From Echinicola salinicaeni (lineage in GTDB: Bacteria; Bacteroidota; Bacteroidia; Cytophagales; Cyclobacteriaceae): a stretch of DNA of 64,000 nucleotides. A program made the translations under genes and the position numbers. The stretch spans positions 1 through 64,000 of the forward strand of contig NZ_JACODZ010000004.1 of the NCBI RefSeq assembly GCF_014280965.1, given 5' to 3'. The notes below the pieces were generated by a model, which was not told where the DNA came from, made no database searches, and saw nothing but the letters and a program-made list of their open reading frames with translations. Below are positions 25,647 through 35,218 of this stretch, piece by piece (the first letter of the stretch is position 1; each line of letters opens with the position of its first letter).

Positions 25647-26811
25647 TATTTGCTTTTCTGATTAGCAAAAAGAGTAGTGCGATGATTGCACCACCCGTGC
25701 CTATCATAAATACCAAAGGGAAGTTTTCGTTTTTATTGGCATAGACCCAGCCGGAGGCCAGTGCACCGATACCTATACCGGCTTCCAGCGCAATATACAT
25801 GGTAGCCAAAGCCCGGCCTCTGTAATCAGGCAGGGAAAGGTCTATGGTCCAAGCAGCAATAGTAGGAGAGGTCATGCCTATGGCAAAGCCGAAAAGTATG
25901 CCTGAAAATAGAAGCATTTCACTGGATTGGCTAAATGCAATGGCCGTCATGGCAGATGCGAGGCATAGTGTAGCCAGCTTTAATACGGGGATCCTTCCAT
26001 ATTTGTCTGAGGCCCTTCCTGCCAAAAGTCTAATGATGAGTGAGCTAAGGGTGAATACAGCAAAGAAAATCCCTTTGTTTTGAATTTCTAGATAAGCAGA
26101 GAAATCAGGGATGATCGTCAGTACAATGCCAAAAGAAATATAACTGAAGAACAATACGAAGGTTGGAGGAAATACCCTTCTTTCCAGAATTTCACTTTTC
26201 TTCAAGTAAATATGTTCCAGTTGTAAGGGTTCTTTGTGAGGAATGGTTTCCTTTAATTTGATCAATAATAAAATGGAAATGGTAGCCACAGCTGATGAGC
26301 AGTAGAAAAGAGGGGTGATTCCATAAAGTTCTCCTATAAGTCCTCCAAAAGCAGGTCCTGCTGCCATTCCCAAGGAACTGAACAGGGATTGTAAGCCCAT
26401 GGCTTCTCCACGCCTATTAAATGGAACGATGTCGGCAACATAAGCGGCGATGCCGGTAGGGGTGAATCCAGTACTAAATCCGTGGAAAAACCTTAATAGA
26501 AGAAAGCCTGCTACACTACTGATCAAGGGGTAAAGTAAGCTGACTACAAAACAGACGGCGGCTCCAAAGATCATTACTGGCACCCGGCCAACCTTATCGG
26601 CCAGCTTACCGCTAAAAGGCCTGGACAGTCCTGCAGTCAATGTGAATAGGGATATGATTAGTCCTTTGTATTCTTCCCCGCCTAATTTACTCAGGTATTC
26701 CGGAAGCTCAGGAATTATCATATTGAAGCTAGCAAAAAAGAGAAATGAGCTAAAGCAGAGTTGCAGGAACTGCAGGGTAAAAAATGGTGGTATGAATTTT
26801 TTTACGATCAT
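25621..26811 (-). CDS. MFS transporter
   Basis: 396 aa with 12 membrane helices. The MFS loop motif between helices 2 and 3 reads GKLADKVGRVPVMIFG, and a related one in the second half reads GRASDKYGRIPVLKLA. Also GFSTGFTPTGIAAYVADIVP and RRGEAMGLQSLFSSLGMAAGPAFGG, typical of drug/H+ antiporters of the DHA1 type. Substrate unknown. Its 3' end overlaps the thioesterase gene tail to tail by 26 nt; a terminator separates it from prfB upstream. Confidence 0.9.
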   Translation of the reverse strand: MIVKKFIPPFFTLQFLQLCFSSFLFFASFNMIIPELPEYLSKLGGEEYKGLIISLFTLTAGLSRPFSGKLADKVGRVPVMIFGAAVCFVVSLLYPLISSVAGFLLLRFFHGFSTGFTPTGIAAYVADIVPFNRRGEAMGLQSLFSSLGMAAGPAFGGLIGELYGITPLFYCSSAVATISILLLIKLKETIPHKEPLQLEHIYLKKSEILERRVFPPTFVLFFSYISFGIVLTIIPDFSAYLEIQNKGIFFAVFTLSSLIIRLLAGRASDKYGRIPVLKLATLCLASAMTAIAFSQSSEMLLFSGILFGFAIGMTSPTIAAWTIDLSLPDYRGRALATMYIALEAGIGIGALASGWVYANKNENFPLVFMIGTGGAIIALLFLLIRKANIKPDLQPD

Positions 26812-26833
26812 TTAAACAAGGTCAATAAATTGA

Positions 26834-26864
26834 AAAGCACACCAGTATATTACCGGTGCGCTTT
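26834..26864 (-). terminator. Terminator of prfB
   Basis: AAAGCGCACCGG and CTGGTGTGCTTT form a 12-bp stem with a G-T pair and one mismatch around an A/T loop, on the minus strand, followed by TCAATTTATT. It lies 26 nt after the prfB stop. The U-tract is weak. Confidence 0.6.
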
Positions 26865-26889
26865 CAAATCATTTGATGATAGAATGGTG

Positions 26890-27991
26890 TCAATTGTCAC
26901 TGGCCTCTTCTTCACTTTGTGCTAAAAGATAAGCTTTAATGAACTCATTAAGCCCTCCGTCCAGTACAGATTGGACGTCTGAAGTTTCATGGCCTGTACG
27001 GGCATCCTTGATCAATTTGTATGGGTGCAGTACATAGTTTCGGATCTGGGATCCAAAGTCAATCTTCATTTTGCCAGCTTCAATTTTTGCTCTTTCTGCA
27101 TTGCGCTTTTCCATCTCCATTTGATAAAGACGTGATTTAAGCATTTGCATGGCCTTTTCTCTGTTGGCCAGTTGGGAGCGTTCTATCTGGCAAACCACCA
27201 CAATTCCAGTAGGTTTATGCGTTAGCTGCACCTTGGTTTCCACCTTGTTGACATTTTGTCCTCCGGCTCCTCCTGATCGAGAAGTATGCAGCTCGATGTC
27301 AGAGGGATTGATGTCGATTTCAATGGATTCATCTACCACAGGATAAACATAAACAGAGGCAAATGAAGTGTGGCGTCTGCCACCACTGTCAAATGGAGAA
27401 ATTCTTACAAGTCTATGAACTCCGATTTCAGATTTCAAAAACCCATAGGCCAACGGTCCTTCGAATTCCAGGGTGACAGATTTAATTCCTGCTACATCAC
27501 CTTCTTGGAGATCTACTTCTTTGACTTTATAGCCATTTTTCTCTCCCCACATGATATACATCCTCATGAGTATGGAGGCCCAGTCATTACTCTCTGTGCC
27601 GCCTGCTCCAGGGTTGATTTCCATGAGGGCACTTAGCTGGTCTTCTTCACCGCTAAGCATCTTTTTGAGCTCTAGGTCTTCAATTTCATCAAGGGCTTTT
27701 TGATAGTCCCTTTTGATTTCTTCTTCTTTTACATCTCCAGCCGTATAAAACTCATGTAATACTTCCAAGTCCTGCACAAGGGTTTCTGCTTTTTCATAAG
27801 CAGTTGTCCAAGCTTTTCTGGACTGGATTTGCTTCATGGTCTTTTCGGCCTCGGTAGGGTCGTTCCAAAAATCTGGTTGGGCAGAGACTGCCTCAAAATC
27901 TTCTATTTCTGCTTTCTTACGATCGTAGTCAAAGATACCTCCTTAAGGCCGTGATACGCGCCTTCAAGTCTTTCAACTGGTCTGATGTCAT
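26890..27991 (-). CDS. prfB: Peptide chain release factor 2 with programmed +1 frameshift
   Basis: The main frame (26890-27837) carries the RF2 marks: SPF in [16 protein letters not shown], which recognises UGA and UAA, and GGQ in [15 protein letters not shown], which triggers peptide release. The N-terminus is in another frame: an ATG at 27991-27989 opens [20 protein letters not shown] and meets TGA at 27931-27929. A +1 shift at CTTTGAC joins it to the main frame through [15 protein letters not shown]. The full product is about 366 aa, the normal RF2 length. This is the known autoregulation: low RF2 slows reading of UGA and favours the shift. Confidence 0.95.
27928..27943 (-). promoter_or_regulatory. 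prfB programmed frameshift site
   Basis: On the minus strand AGGAGG (27943-27938) is followed after TAT by CTTTGAC (27934-27928). The Shine-Dalgarno-like AGGAGG three nt before the slippery CTT and the in-frame TGA followed by C reproduce the classic RF2 recoding signal. Confidence 0.95.
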
Positions 27992-28113
27992 AAAATATTG
28001 GTTTAAATTTAATTTGAAATGCGAATTTCGGTAAATTTTATGGGTTTACCTAATTCCAAATGAATGTACAATAGCTGGCTATGCTACTAAGCAGGCTTAG
28101 GGTTTGCAAAGCC

Positions 28114-28656
28114 TTATTCATCAATCGGATCAGGGGTGTCAATGTCCAGATAGATGATTTGTATTTTGTTTCTGCCCTCATTTTTAAAAACCTTTTTTTT
28201 GAGTTTTGAGAGAATGAAACTACTGACTAGGAGAGAACCGGATACGATCAAAGTACCTTTAGAATAGTTTAGGTTCCCTTCTCGGTAAAGACTGTTTATG
28301 GTTTCTGCGGTGAGCAAAAGCCCTGCAGCTGCCGCGGTAAGGGTGCTCAAGGTCCTGATTGTCCTGTTTCTTTCATCTGTATAGCGAATGTCTACAGCTT
28401 CAATGTTTTCAGGCCTGATAATATTTTCGCTTAAAACTATGAATTCCCTCGTGATTTCGATAATTCTGTCATTCATAAAGTAGCCAACCTCTTTAGGTTT
28501 ATAGGTGATCAGATCACCTTCGTTATAAACAATTCTAGACTTTTGCTTAGCTCCTTTTTGTAGAATCAAGTAGCGTTGGGCTTCACTTTGGCTTAGGCCT
28601 AAAATCAAGTAAAAAAAGATAAATAAACAGGTGTAGGCGTAGTGAGAATTTTTCAT
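28114..28656 (-). CDS. Exported protein of unknown function with two membrane segments
   Basis: 180 aa. N-terminal signal or anchor (YTCLFIFFYLILGLSQSEAQ), then a small beta-rich domain (YLILQKGAKQKSRIVYNEGDLITY, IIEITREFIVLSENIIRPENI) and two hydrophobic segments near 105-120 (TLTAAAAGLLLTAETI) and 137-152 (LIVSGSLLVSSFIL), with a short acidic tail. No family recognised. The beta domain followed by a pair of helices recalls small Bacteroidota proteins seen near envelope genes, but context gives no clue: it is a single gene between prfB and ilvE. Confidence 0.7.
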   Translation of the reverse strand: MKNSHYAYTCLFIFFYLILGLSQSEAQRYLILQKGAKQKSRIVYNEGDLITYKPKEVGYFMNDRIIEITREFIVLSENIIRPENIEAVDIRYTDERNRTIRTLSTLTAAAAGLLLTAETINSLYREGNLNYSKGTLIVSGSLLVSSFILSKLKKKVFKNEGRNKIQIIYLDIDTPDPIDE

Positions 28657-28723
28657 TATGCTAAAAATATTGGTCGGCCTTTAAAGGTATGAATGGTTTT
28701 GGGGTATTAAAGGGCTTGATAAT

Positions 28724-28756
28724 AAAAGGCTTTCCCCGTACTGGAGAAAGCCTTTT
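28724..28756 (-). terminator. Terminator of ilvE
   Basis: On the minus strand AAAAAGGCTTTCTCC and GGGGAAAGCCTTTT form a stem of about 12 bp followed by TTATTATC. It lies about 18 nt after the ilvE stop. Confidence 0.8.
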
Positions 28757-28773
28757 TGAAAATTATTGTTCAT

Positions 28774-29841
28774 TTAAATCTTTATGATCCATCCATGCGT
28801 GTCTGCAATTCTTCCATATTTTAAAGCATCCAATGTTTCCAATACTTTATAAGAGAATGCAGTAGTGGGTTTCTCTGGTAAAATATAGTCTTGGCCATTT
28901 ACATTGATCCTGTCAATGTGAGCAATAGTTGCAGCGGTTCCGGTTCCAAATGCTTCTTGGAGCGTATTGGCTTCCAATGCCTCTTTTAGCTCGGAGGTAG
29001 ATAAGAACCTTTCTTCAACTTTAAGCCCCATTTCATGTGCCAAGGTAAGTACGGATTCTCTTGTGATCCCTTTTAATATAGTTCCTTTTGTGGTAGGTGC
29101 GGTAATCAAAACATCATTGATAATAAACATGACGTTCATCGTGCCGCTCTCTTCGATGTTTTCATGGTGCTTACCGTCTGTCCATAATAATTGGTCATAG
29201 CCTTGTTCTTGTGCTAATAGCGCAGGGTAAAGTGAGCCAGCATAATTTCCGGCGGCTTTTGCCTGACCAGTTCCTCCTTCAGCAGCCCTGGTATATTTTG
29301 TCTCTACTTTCACTGATACAGGCTTGGCATAATAATGACCAACAGGACAAGTGAAAATCATGAATTTATAAGATTTTGATGGCCTGATCCCTAAGTAATC
29401 ATCTGTAGCAAAGATAAAAGGTCTGATATATAAAGAACAGCCTGCCTGGGCAGGAACCCAATCCCTGTCCACTTCTAGAAGTTCTCTAAGTCCTTCCATG
29501 AAAATCTCTTCAGGGAGTTCAGGTATACACATTCTTACGGCTGATTCATTAAGCCTTCTTTGGTTGGCATCAGCTCTGAAAAGTAGGATTTCATTATTGT
29601 CGTTCTTGTAAGCTTTTAATCCTTCAAAGACGGACTGTCCATAATGTAGGGTAGCATTCGCTGGATTGAGTTCAAGTGGGGCATAAGGTTGGATGCTGAA
29701 GTTTTTCCATTCACCATCTATATAATCGGCCACAAACATATGGTCGCTCATTATTTGACCGAATGAAAGATTTTCAAAATTAGTTCCTGCTAATTTTGAA
29801 TTGTTTGTTTTAGTAATTTGGATGTCAATTGTCTTGTTCAT
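28774..29841 (-). CDS. ilvE: Branched-chain amino-acid aminotransferase
   Basis: 355 aa, class IV PLP aminotransferase of the longer BCAT2/IlvE type. Marks: LHYGQSVFEGLKAYK near residue 65, YIRPFIFATDDYLGI near 138, the PLP lysine near residue 195 in GGTGQAKAAGNYAGSL, and ESGTMNVMFI plus LKGITRESVL. Transfers the amino group of Leu, Ile and Val to 2-oxoglutarate, the last step of synthesis and first of breakdown. It starts 4 nt after the cobalamin adenosyltransferase gene and ends at a terminator, so the two share an operon. Confidence 0.95.
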   Translation of the reverse strand: MNKTIDIQITKTNNSKLAGTNFENLSFGQIMSDHMFVADYIDGEWKNFSIQPYAPLELNPANATLHYGQSVFEGLKAYKNDNNEILLFRADANQRRLNESAVRMCIPELPEEIFMEGLRELLEVDRDWVPAQAGCSLYIRPFIFATDDYLGIRPSKSYKFMIFTCPVGHYYAKPVSVKVETKYTRAAEGGTGQAKAAGNYAGSLYPALLAQEQGYDQLLWTDGKHHENIEESGTMNVMFIINDVLITAPTTKGTILKGITRESVLTLAHEMGLKVEERFLSTSELKEALEANTLQEAFGTGTAATIAHIDRINVNGQDYILPEKPTTAFSYKVLETLDALKYGRIADTHGWIIKI

Positions 29842-29845
29842 GGTT

Positions 29846-30394
29846 TTAAACTCTAGGTTCCCACGTAACTTCTCCTACTTCTAATTCCTGAGAAATAACT
29901 CTTCCTATAACGAATAGATAATCGGAAAGTCTATTTAAATATTTAATAATTACTTCATCAACTGGCTCAAGATCTTTCAGGGCAATCACATTTCTTTCTG
30001 CTCTTCTACATACTGTACGGGCAATATGGCAAAATGACACTACAGTATGTCCTCCAGGTAAAATGAAATGTTTTAGTGGAGGTAGGTTAGCCTCCATTTT
30101 ATCGATTTCATTCTCCAATCCAAGGATGTCCTCTTCCAGAATGTCTGGTTTTTTGATCCCTTTTTTATTGGGGTCTGTTGCCAAGGCAGCGCCTATGGTA
30201 AATAACCGGTCTTGAATTCCTTTCAGAATCTCACTTCGAGATTTATTGATTTCCTGATCTCTTAATAAGCCTATATAGGCATTTAGTTCGTCTACAGTGC
30301 CATATGATTCGATCCTTATATGGGCTTTAGATACTCTTTTGCCTCCTAATAAAGATGTTAGCCCTTTGTCTCCTCCTTTAGTGTAAACTTTCAT
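29846..30394 (-). CDS. Cob(I)yrinic acid a,c-diamide adenosyltransferase (PduO/MMAB type)
   Basis: 182 aa ATP:cob(I)alamin adenosyltransferase. The N-terminal YTKGGDKGLTSLLGGKRVSK is the ATP-binding segment of PduO-type enzymes; further marks are IESYGTVDELNAYIGLLRD, FILPGGH, CHIARTVCRRAERNV and YLNRLSDYLFVIGR. Makes adenosylcobalamin from cob(I)alamin, the cofactor for enzymes such as methylmalonyl-CoA mutase, which is not in this window. First gene of an operon with ilvE, a pairing that may link branched-chain amino-acid breakdown to B12 (inference). Confidence 0.94.
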   Translation of the reverse strand: MKVYTKGGDKGLTSLLGGKRVSKAHIRIESYGTVDELNAYIGLLRDQEINKSRSEILKGIQDRLFTIGAALATDPNKKGIKKPDILEEDILGLENEIDKMEANLPPLKHFILPGGHTVVSFCHIARTVCRRAERNVIALKDLEPVDEVIIKYLNRLSDYLFVIGRVISQELEVGEVTWEPRV

Positions 30395-30534
30395 TTAAAT
30401 GTTTTTTTACTTTTGATCGTTTTACTCAACAGGCTAAGCTGTTTATGTATAGGGAAAACAAAACACTGCGAATACTGGTTTTAACCAATTAATCGAAATG
30501 CAAAATTAAGCATTAACTTTTGATTTTTATAGCC

Positions 30535-31257
30535 TTATTCGGTGACAACTTGAAAATTAATTGTTGTTGGATTGGAGTTGATTTCATCTTTTTCGACCAA
30601 CCCATCCCTTAACCTGACGATACGGTGAGCATAATGAGCAATATCGTCTTCGTGGGTAACCATAATAATGGTATTGCCTTTTTTGTGAAGTTCATGAAAG
30701 AGGTTCATGATATCATAAGACGTTTTTGTATCCAAGTTTCCCGTAGGCTCATCTGCCAGAATAATACTGGGATCATTGACCAGAGCGCGGGCGATGGCGA
30801 CCCGTTGTCTTTGTCCACCAGAAAGTTCGTTTGGCTTATGGTTTACGCGGTCTTCCAGACCAACGCTTTTTAAGGCCATATAAGCTTTGTCTTCTCGGTC
30901 AGATTTGTTGAAACCAGCATAGATAAGCGGCAGGGCGACATTCTCGAGACATGTTGCTCTTGGTAAAAGATTAAAAGTTTGGAAAACAAAACCAATCTCC
31001 TTGTTTCGGATTTCGGCCAGTTCATTTTCCGACATATCACTGACATCCTTATTGTTCAAAATATATTTGCCTGCAGTAGGGGTGTCCAAACATCCTATGA
31101 TATTCATCAAGGTAGATTTTCCAGATCCGGAAGGTCCCATAAAGGCTACATATTCTCCCTTTTCAATATCGATGGAAACAGATTTTAATGCCTTAACCTG
31201 TTCAGCCCCCATGATATAGGTCTTCTTGATCTCGCTTGTTTTAATAATTTTCCCCAT
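30535..31257 (-). CDS. ABC transporter ATP-binding protein, MacB/LolD type
   Basis: 240 aa. Walker [11 protein letters not shown]-loop [11 protein letters not shown], signature [15 protein letters not shown], Walker [13 protein letters not shown] and the H-loop [29 protein letters not shown] is typical of the MacB/LolD/FtsE group, which drives mechanotransmission or lipoprotein release, not classic transport. No permease gene lies next to it; the upstream gene 87 bp away is the membrane-TPR protein at 31345. The membrane partner must be elsewhere or unrecognised. Confidence 0.93.
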   Translation of the reverse strand: MGKIIKTSEIKKTYIMGAEQVKALKSVSIDIEKGEYVAFMGPSGSGKSTLMNIIGCLDTPTAGKYILNNKDVSDMSENELAEIRNKEIGFVFQTFNLLPRATCLENVALPLIYAGFNKSDREDKAYMALKSVGLEDRVNHKPNELSGGQRQRVAIARALVNDPSIILADEPTGNLDTKTSYDIMNLFHELHKKGNTIIMVTHEDDIAHYAHRIVRLRDGLVEKDEINSNPTTINFQVVTE

Positions 31258-31344
31258 GATAAAAATAAAATTTGTTCTTTCCCTAAAGATACAGTTTTAA
31301 GAGAAAATGTTTTTATTAATACTGTTAATTTATCTAAATGGAAA

Positions 31345-34149
31345 TTATTGGCTTTGAACCCGCAAGTTTTGTACAGTATTTTCATCTACCCAACCTGAAA
31401 GTTCCTTCAAAGCAGCCTGACCATAATTGCCAAGACCTATCTTTTCACTCTTTTTGATCATTTCAATCCATAGGATGGGATCGGAATTGAAGTCTGCAGC
31501 ATCTCTTAATAATTCATATTGGACTACAGGGTCATTGATCTGCGCCACTTTCATCAAAACAAAAGGGGTATTATAAGGATTAGGTTCACTTTTCCCTTGG
31601 GAAGTTGTTATTTGGGCCAATTTAGAGTTTGAAACTGATGAAGGATATTTTTTGGATATCAGTGTTTCTGAAAGCTCTTGAATATAGTCTTGGTCAATTT
31701 CCTTTTGTTTAAGTAAATAGTCTTTTAGGATATTGATTTCCTGTTTGTTCAGCCAATGTCCTTTTTTAGTTAAAATTTCATGGGCCAAAATAGGCTTCAT
31801 AGAGTGGTTAGGCAATGTTTCAATTTTTTGGAGAAAATCCTGTTTGGTCCCCTTTATCAGTTCGGACAGGAATTGGAAATATTTCATTTCCGTATTTGGT
31901 TTTCCTTTTTCTTCAGCTTCAAGGTCCAGCCAGGCTGGAAAGCTGGTATTATACTTTTCTGCAATTTCAAGAGCCTTTGAAGGCTGCTTGCCATAGTGTA
32001 AAATAGGGATTAAGCTACTCTTGAAATTCCTGAATCCATATTCCTCTGCCAGTACCAATTCCTTGGCCGATTTTTCCAAGTCTCCTTGGCCGATTAAGAT
32101 TTTAGCAGCTAAGGCATGATAATATCCCGCTGAGTTTTTATCATCCAGCATCAATCCATTGAGGTGCTTCAAAGCTTCTCCAATTTTACCGCTTTGATAG
32201 AACCTGATCACTCTTGATATTTTTAACTGTTTAAGGTCCTCGGTGGTCTTGGCCGCTTCTTGCAATATTTCAATAAGGGATAGGTCTTCCTCCAATTTTG
32301 TTTTGGGTCTATTACTCCATTGATTGCGTATAATAGCTTGCTTTAAGGTTATGTGCTCCGATTGGTCTGCTTGAAGATCGAATGTAGCCAAATTCCCCTT
32401 GAGATTATTCATCGCCATGGTGTTGATTTGGGCTATGAGGTCGTCCTTGGGATTTTTTTCCTGGTCAAAGTTGATAAGATGCTTTACCTGTAAACCGATC
32501 ATATTCGCATAGGCGGATTGGTTTTTACTTGCAGCCTTGGTGATAAGTTCAAATGATTCTTGGGCCTTATTGCCTTTACTTAGCAGTAAGGCAAGGTTGT
32601 TTTCTAAGTAAGTATTGCCAGGGAAGAATTCCAGTCCTTTTTGAAGGTAGAATACGGCATCAAAATACCTGTTCCTGTTGTGGGCATAATTGGCTGCCAA
32701 GATAATTTCATGTACAGAAGGGCTCCATTCAAGGCTTTCTTCCATGTGTTTTTTTGCAATGGTAGATTGGTTTTCTTTTAGGTATAAAAGGATAGTGGCT
32801 ACTTTGGCTTTTTCATTCTTTCTGTACCTGATCCAACTATTTTCATAGAGGATGCGGGCCTCTGTAGGTCTTTCGCTGGCATAATAATAGTCCGCTGAGA
32901 AATTGGTTGAGCTCGTGCTTATTTGTGGACCTATAATCGCGTCAGAAAATACGATTAGCGAAAAAAGGGCCATGATAGCACCAATCCTCATATGGTGATA
33001 GGCAAAAAACTTTGGTCTGTAAATGACATCCGCAACAGGTTTTCCCGAATTCATAAAACCGGTAAAATTGGCCAAAAGGTAAATGAAGAATAATAAAGAA
33101 AAGGCCAGCTGGGTATAAACCGTCCAGTGGTTCAAGAAGTCCAATAAGGGTCGGTTAGCTGAAAACTGGGCTTTCCAGAATATAAAAGCACTGATTCCAA
33201 ATCCAATCCAATAAAGTGATTGACCGATAATTGCCAAGGAATAAGGTTGATTGATCTGGTTGATTTTTGATCTTGTTTCGAACCAGCCAAGTAATCCTGC
33301 TAAAAGAAATACTGGAAATATAGGGGCACGGAAGGGGAGTTCGAGGTTGCCTGTTAAATCAAGTAATATAAAAACAAGCAATCCAACATATACAAGTGTA
33401 AAAACAGTTAAGTGCCAAGAAATTTTAAGCCCTATACCCTGATTGAGCTTTGCCAACATCAAAAAGAAGCTGTTGATCAAACTGTGACCAATATAGAGGA
33501 GGAAGATGGCTGTAATTGCCATAGCTACCAAGCTGATATTTTCTGACATCAATAGCATAGGAGCTGTCACAGAACTACTTGCAATGAGCCCCAAAAGGGT
33601 GATGATGGCAATAGGGCTTATGATTAATGTGCGTTTAAGCAGGGATATGTGGTCATAGAAAATATGTATCAACATTGCTGGAATGATCGTTCCTGCCAAT
33701 AGGGTGATAAGTGCTATATTGCTGCTTATTCCTCCGATGTTTAATGAATTGACTCCAGAAATCGTTAATAAAAAAATTAACAATGCCATTGCGCCAATAA
33801 AGTGATAGCGCTTAAATGTAGTGATTAGACTGATTCCCAAACTAATCAATAACCATGTAATGATGCCAAAAGTTAAGGTTTTTGGTATTTGTGTTGGAGG
33901 GAGTAAGGTCTCAAAATTTTGGAAGATCAAGTAATTTTCTGCCTCAAGAGAATATCTTTCGATTCCCCAATTGAAAATATCCAGGGGAATTTCTACCATT
34001 TCAGAGAAGATTCCCGCTTGGATGGGCAGGGCTTCATTCCAAGCGAAAAAATATTGATACAATAAAAGAAAACTGCCAATGACACAAAGGGCGATTGGCA
34101 GTCCTAAAAAGATGATATTATGTTTTTTTTCCAATGATTGATTGGGCAT
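31345..34149 (-). CDS. Large polytopic membrane protein with C-terminal TPR region, unknown
   Basis: 934 aa. The first ~415 residues hold about eleven to twelve membrane helices (for example NIIFLGLPIALCVIGSFLLL and TLTFGIITWLLISLGISLI). The remaining ~500 residues are helical repeats of TPR type (ASERPTEARILYENSWIRYRK, YLQKGLEFFPGNTYLENNLALL, GQGDLEKSAKELVLAEEYGF). No enzyme motif was recognised; the layout resembles GT-C or O-antigen-ligase-like proteins with TPR tails, but the signature residues were not found. The ATG overlaps the gatC stop (TAATG), so translation is coupled. Confidence 0.78.
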   Translation of the reverse strand: MPNQSLEKKHNIIFLGLPIALCVIGSFLLLYQYFFAWNEALPIQAGIFSEMVEIPLDIFNWGIERYSLEAENYLIFQNFETLLPPTQIPKTLTFGIITWLLISLGISLITTFKRYHFIGAMALLIFLLTISGVNSLNIGGISSNIALITLLAGTIIPAMLIHIFYDHISLLKRTLIISPIAIITLLGLIASSSVTAPMLLMSENISLVAMAITAIFLLYIGHSLINSFFLMLAKLNQGIGLKISWHLTVFTLVYVGLLVFILLDLTGNLELPFRAPIFPVFLLAGLLGWFETRSKINQINQPYSLAIIGQSLYWIGFGISAFIFWKAQFSANRPLLDFLNHWTVYTQLAFSLLFFIYLLANFTGFMNSGKPVADVIYRPKFFAYHHMRIGAIMALFSLIVFSDAIIGPQISTSSTNFSADYYYASERPTEARILYENSWIRYRKNEKAKVATILLYLKENQSTIAKKHMEESLEWSPSVHEIILAANYAHNRNRYFDAVFYLQKGLEFFPGNTYLENNLALLLSKGNKAQESFELITKAASKNQSAYANMIGLQVKHLINFDQEKNPKDDLIAQINTMAMNNLKGNLATFDLQADQSEHITLKQAIIRNQWSNRPKTKLEEDLSLIEILQEAAKTTEDLKQLKISRVIRFYQSGKIGEALKHLNGLMLDDKNSAGYYHALAAKILIGQGDLEKSAKELVLAEEYGFRNFKSSLIPILHYGKQPSKALEIAEKYNTSFPAWLDLEAEEKGKPNTEMKYFQFLSELIKGTKQDFLQKIETLPNHSMKPILAHEILTKKGHWLNKQEINILKDYLLKQKEIDQDYIQELSETLISKKYPSSVSNSKLAQITTSQGKSEPNPYNTPFVLMKVAQINDPVVQYELLRDAADFNSDPILWIEMIKKSEKIGLGNYGQAALKELSGWVDENTVQNLRVQSQ

Positions 34150-34436
34150 TATTCAAGGACCTTAGGAACACGGAAATAATCAGAATCTCTTTGAGGGGCA
34201 TTTTTTAGGCCTTTTTCATGCTCTAAGTGCTTGCCTTCTGCATCCTCTCTTAATACATTGATTTCAGAACTCATAGTAGTGATGGGTTCTACTCCTTCAG
34301 TATCTACTTGTTCTAAGTGCTCTACCCAGTCCAAGATTTGGCTCATATCACGGGTCATTTTTTTTGCACTGTTCTCATCAAATTCCAACCTCGCCAAGTG
34401 AGCGATTTTCTTTAGTGTATTGGTGTCGATTTTCAT
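34149..34436 (-). CDS. gatC: Asp-tRNA(Asn)/Glu-tRNA(Gln) amidotransferase subunit GatC
   Basis: 95 aa, the usual GatC length. Marks: LKKIAHLARLEFDE at the N-terminus, ILDWVEHLEQVDTEGVEP in the middle and the C-terminal LREDAEGKH and RDSDYFRVPKVLE. GatC is the belt-like scaffold that holds GatA and GatB together; the complex amidates misacylated Glu-tRNA(Gln) and Asp-tRNA(Asn). gatA and gatB are not adjacent. Overlaps plsC by 4 nt (ATGA) and the next gene by 1 nt. Confidence 0.95.
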   Translation of the reverse strand: MKIDTNTLKKIAHLARLEFDENSAKKMTRDMSQILDWVEHLEQVDTEGVEPITTMSSEINVLREDAEGKHLEHEKGLKNAPQRDSDYFRVPKVLE

Positions 34437-35215
34437 GATTTATGTTCTTTTGGTGTGGTAGCTGAATTAGATGCTTGATCTGTTTTTGTTCCATTGTCCC
34501 TCCAGAGCTGTTCCTGTATCAAATTCAAGCAAGTAGCTTTCATCTCAGCTATGGCCTGTTTTGTCTCTCCCTTAGGAAAAACTGGAGGATGGATGACCAC
34601 CTTCATCGGTTTATAGTTCAATAAGAATTTGTTATCGTCGGGCAAAATTAAATGATTATAGGATAAAGTTACAGGAATTACAGGGATTTGTTTTTCAAAA
34701 GCAATATTAAAAGCGCCATCTTTGAAGTCAGCCATTTCTGGTGGGTGCTTAGATCTAATCCCTCCTTCAGGGAAAATAATAATGCTAGAGCCTTGGTCAA
34801 TGGCCTCCATGGTCCGTTTGAGCGTTTCTCCCCGGCTCCTGAAGCTGGACCTGTCTACTGCTATATGCAACTTTCGAAACATATAACCAAATAAAGGAAC
34901 CTTTCCCAATGAGCTTTTGCCTATAAACATGGCATCTTTGGACATCAAACCAATTACGGGAATGTCAAGATAAGAGAAATGGTTGGCAATGATGATGTAT
35001 TGTTTGTGGGATTTGAGTAAGTGTCTATTTTGGACTTTGACCCTCATAAAGAGTCCTGTAAAGAAGATCCTGGACCATATGCCATTCAGTCTCCGTCCAT
35101 ATTTTTGCAGTTTGGGGATTTCAATGGTAATTAGAAACAGGGGCAAAAGCAGTACAAAGGAAAGGATGAAGATAATCGTACCGTAAATAGAATATATTCT
35201 TCTAAAAAATACCAT
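34433..35215 (-). CDS. plsC: 1-acyl-sn-glycerol-3-phosphate acyltransferase
   Basis: 260 aa. N-terminal membrane helix (TIIFILSFVLLLPLFLITIEI), acyltransferase motif I NHFSYLD (HX4D), motif II near AVDRSSFRSRGETL, motif III FPEGGIRSKH and motif IV VIPVTLSYN. Makes phosphatidic acid from lysophosphatidic acid and acyl-CoA or acyl-ACP at the inner membrane. It starts 3 nt after the truncated haemoglobin gene stop and overlaps gatC by 4 nt, so all are one operon. Confidence 0.94.
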   Translation of the reverse strand: MVFFRRIYSIYGTIIFILSFVLLLPLFLITIEIPKLQKYGRRLNGIWSRIFFTGLFMRVKVQNRHLLKSHKQYIIIANHFSYLDIPVIGLMSKDAMFIGKSSLGKVPLFGYMFRKLHIAVDRSSFRSRGETLKRTMEAIDQGSSIIIFPEGGIRSKHPPEMADFKDGAFNIAFEKQIPVIPVTLSYNHLILPDDNKFLLNYKPMKVVIHPPVFPKGETKQAIAEMKATCLNLIQEQLWRDNGTKTDQASNSATTPKEHKS

Positions 35216-35218
35216 GTT

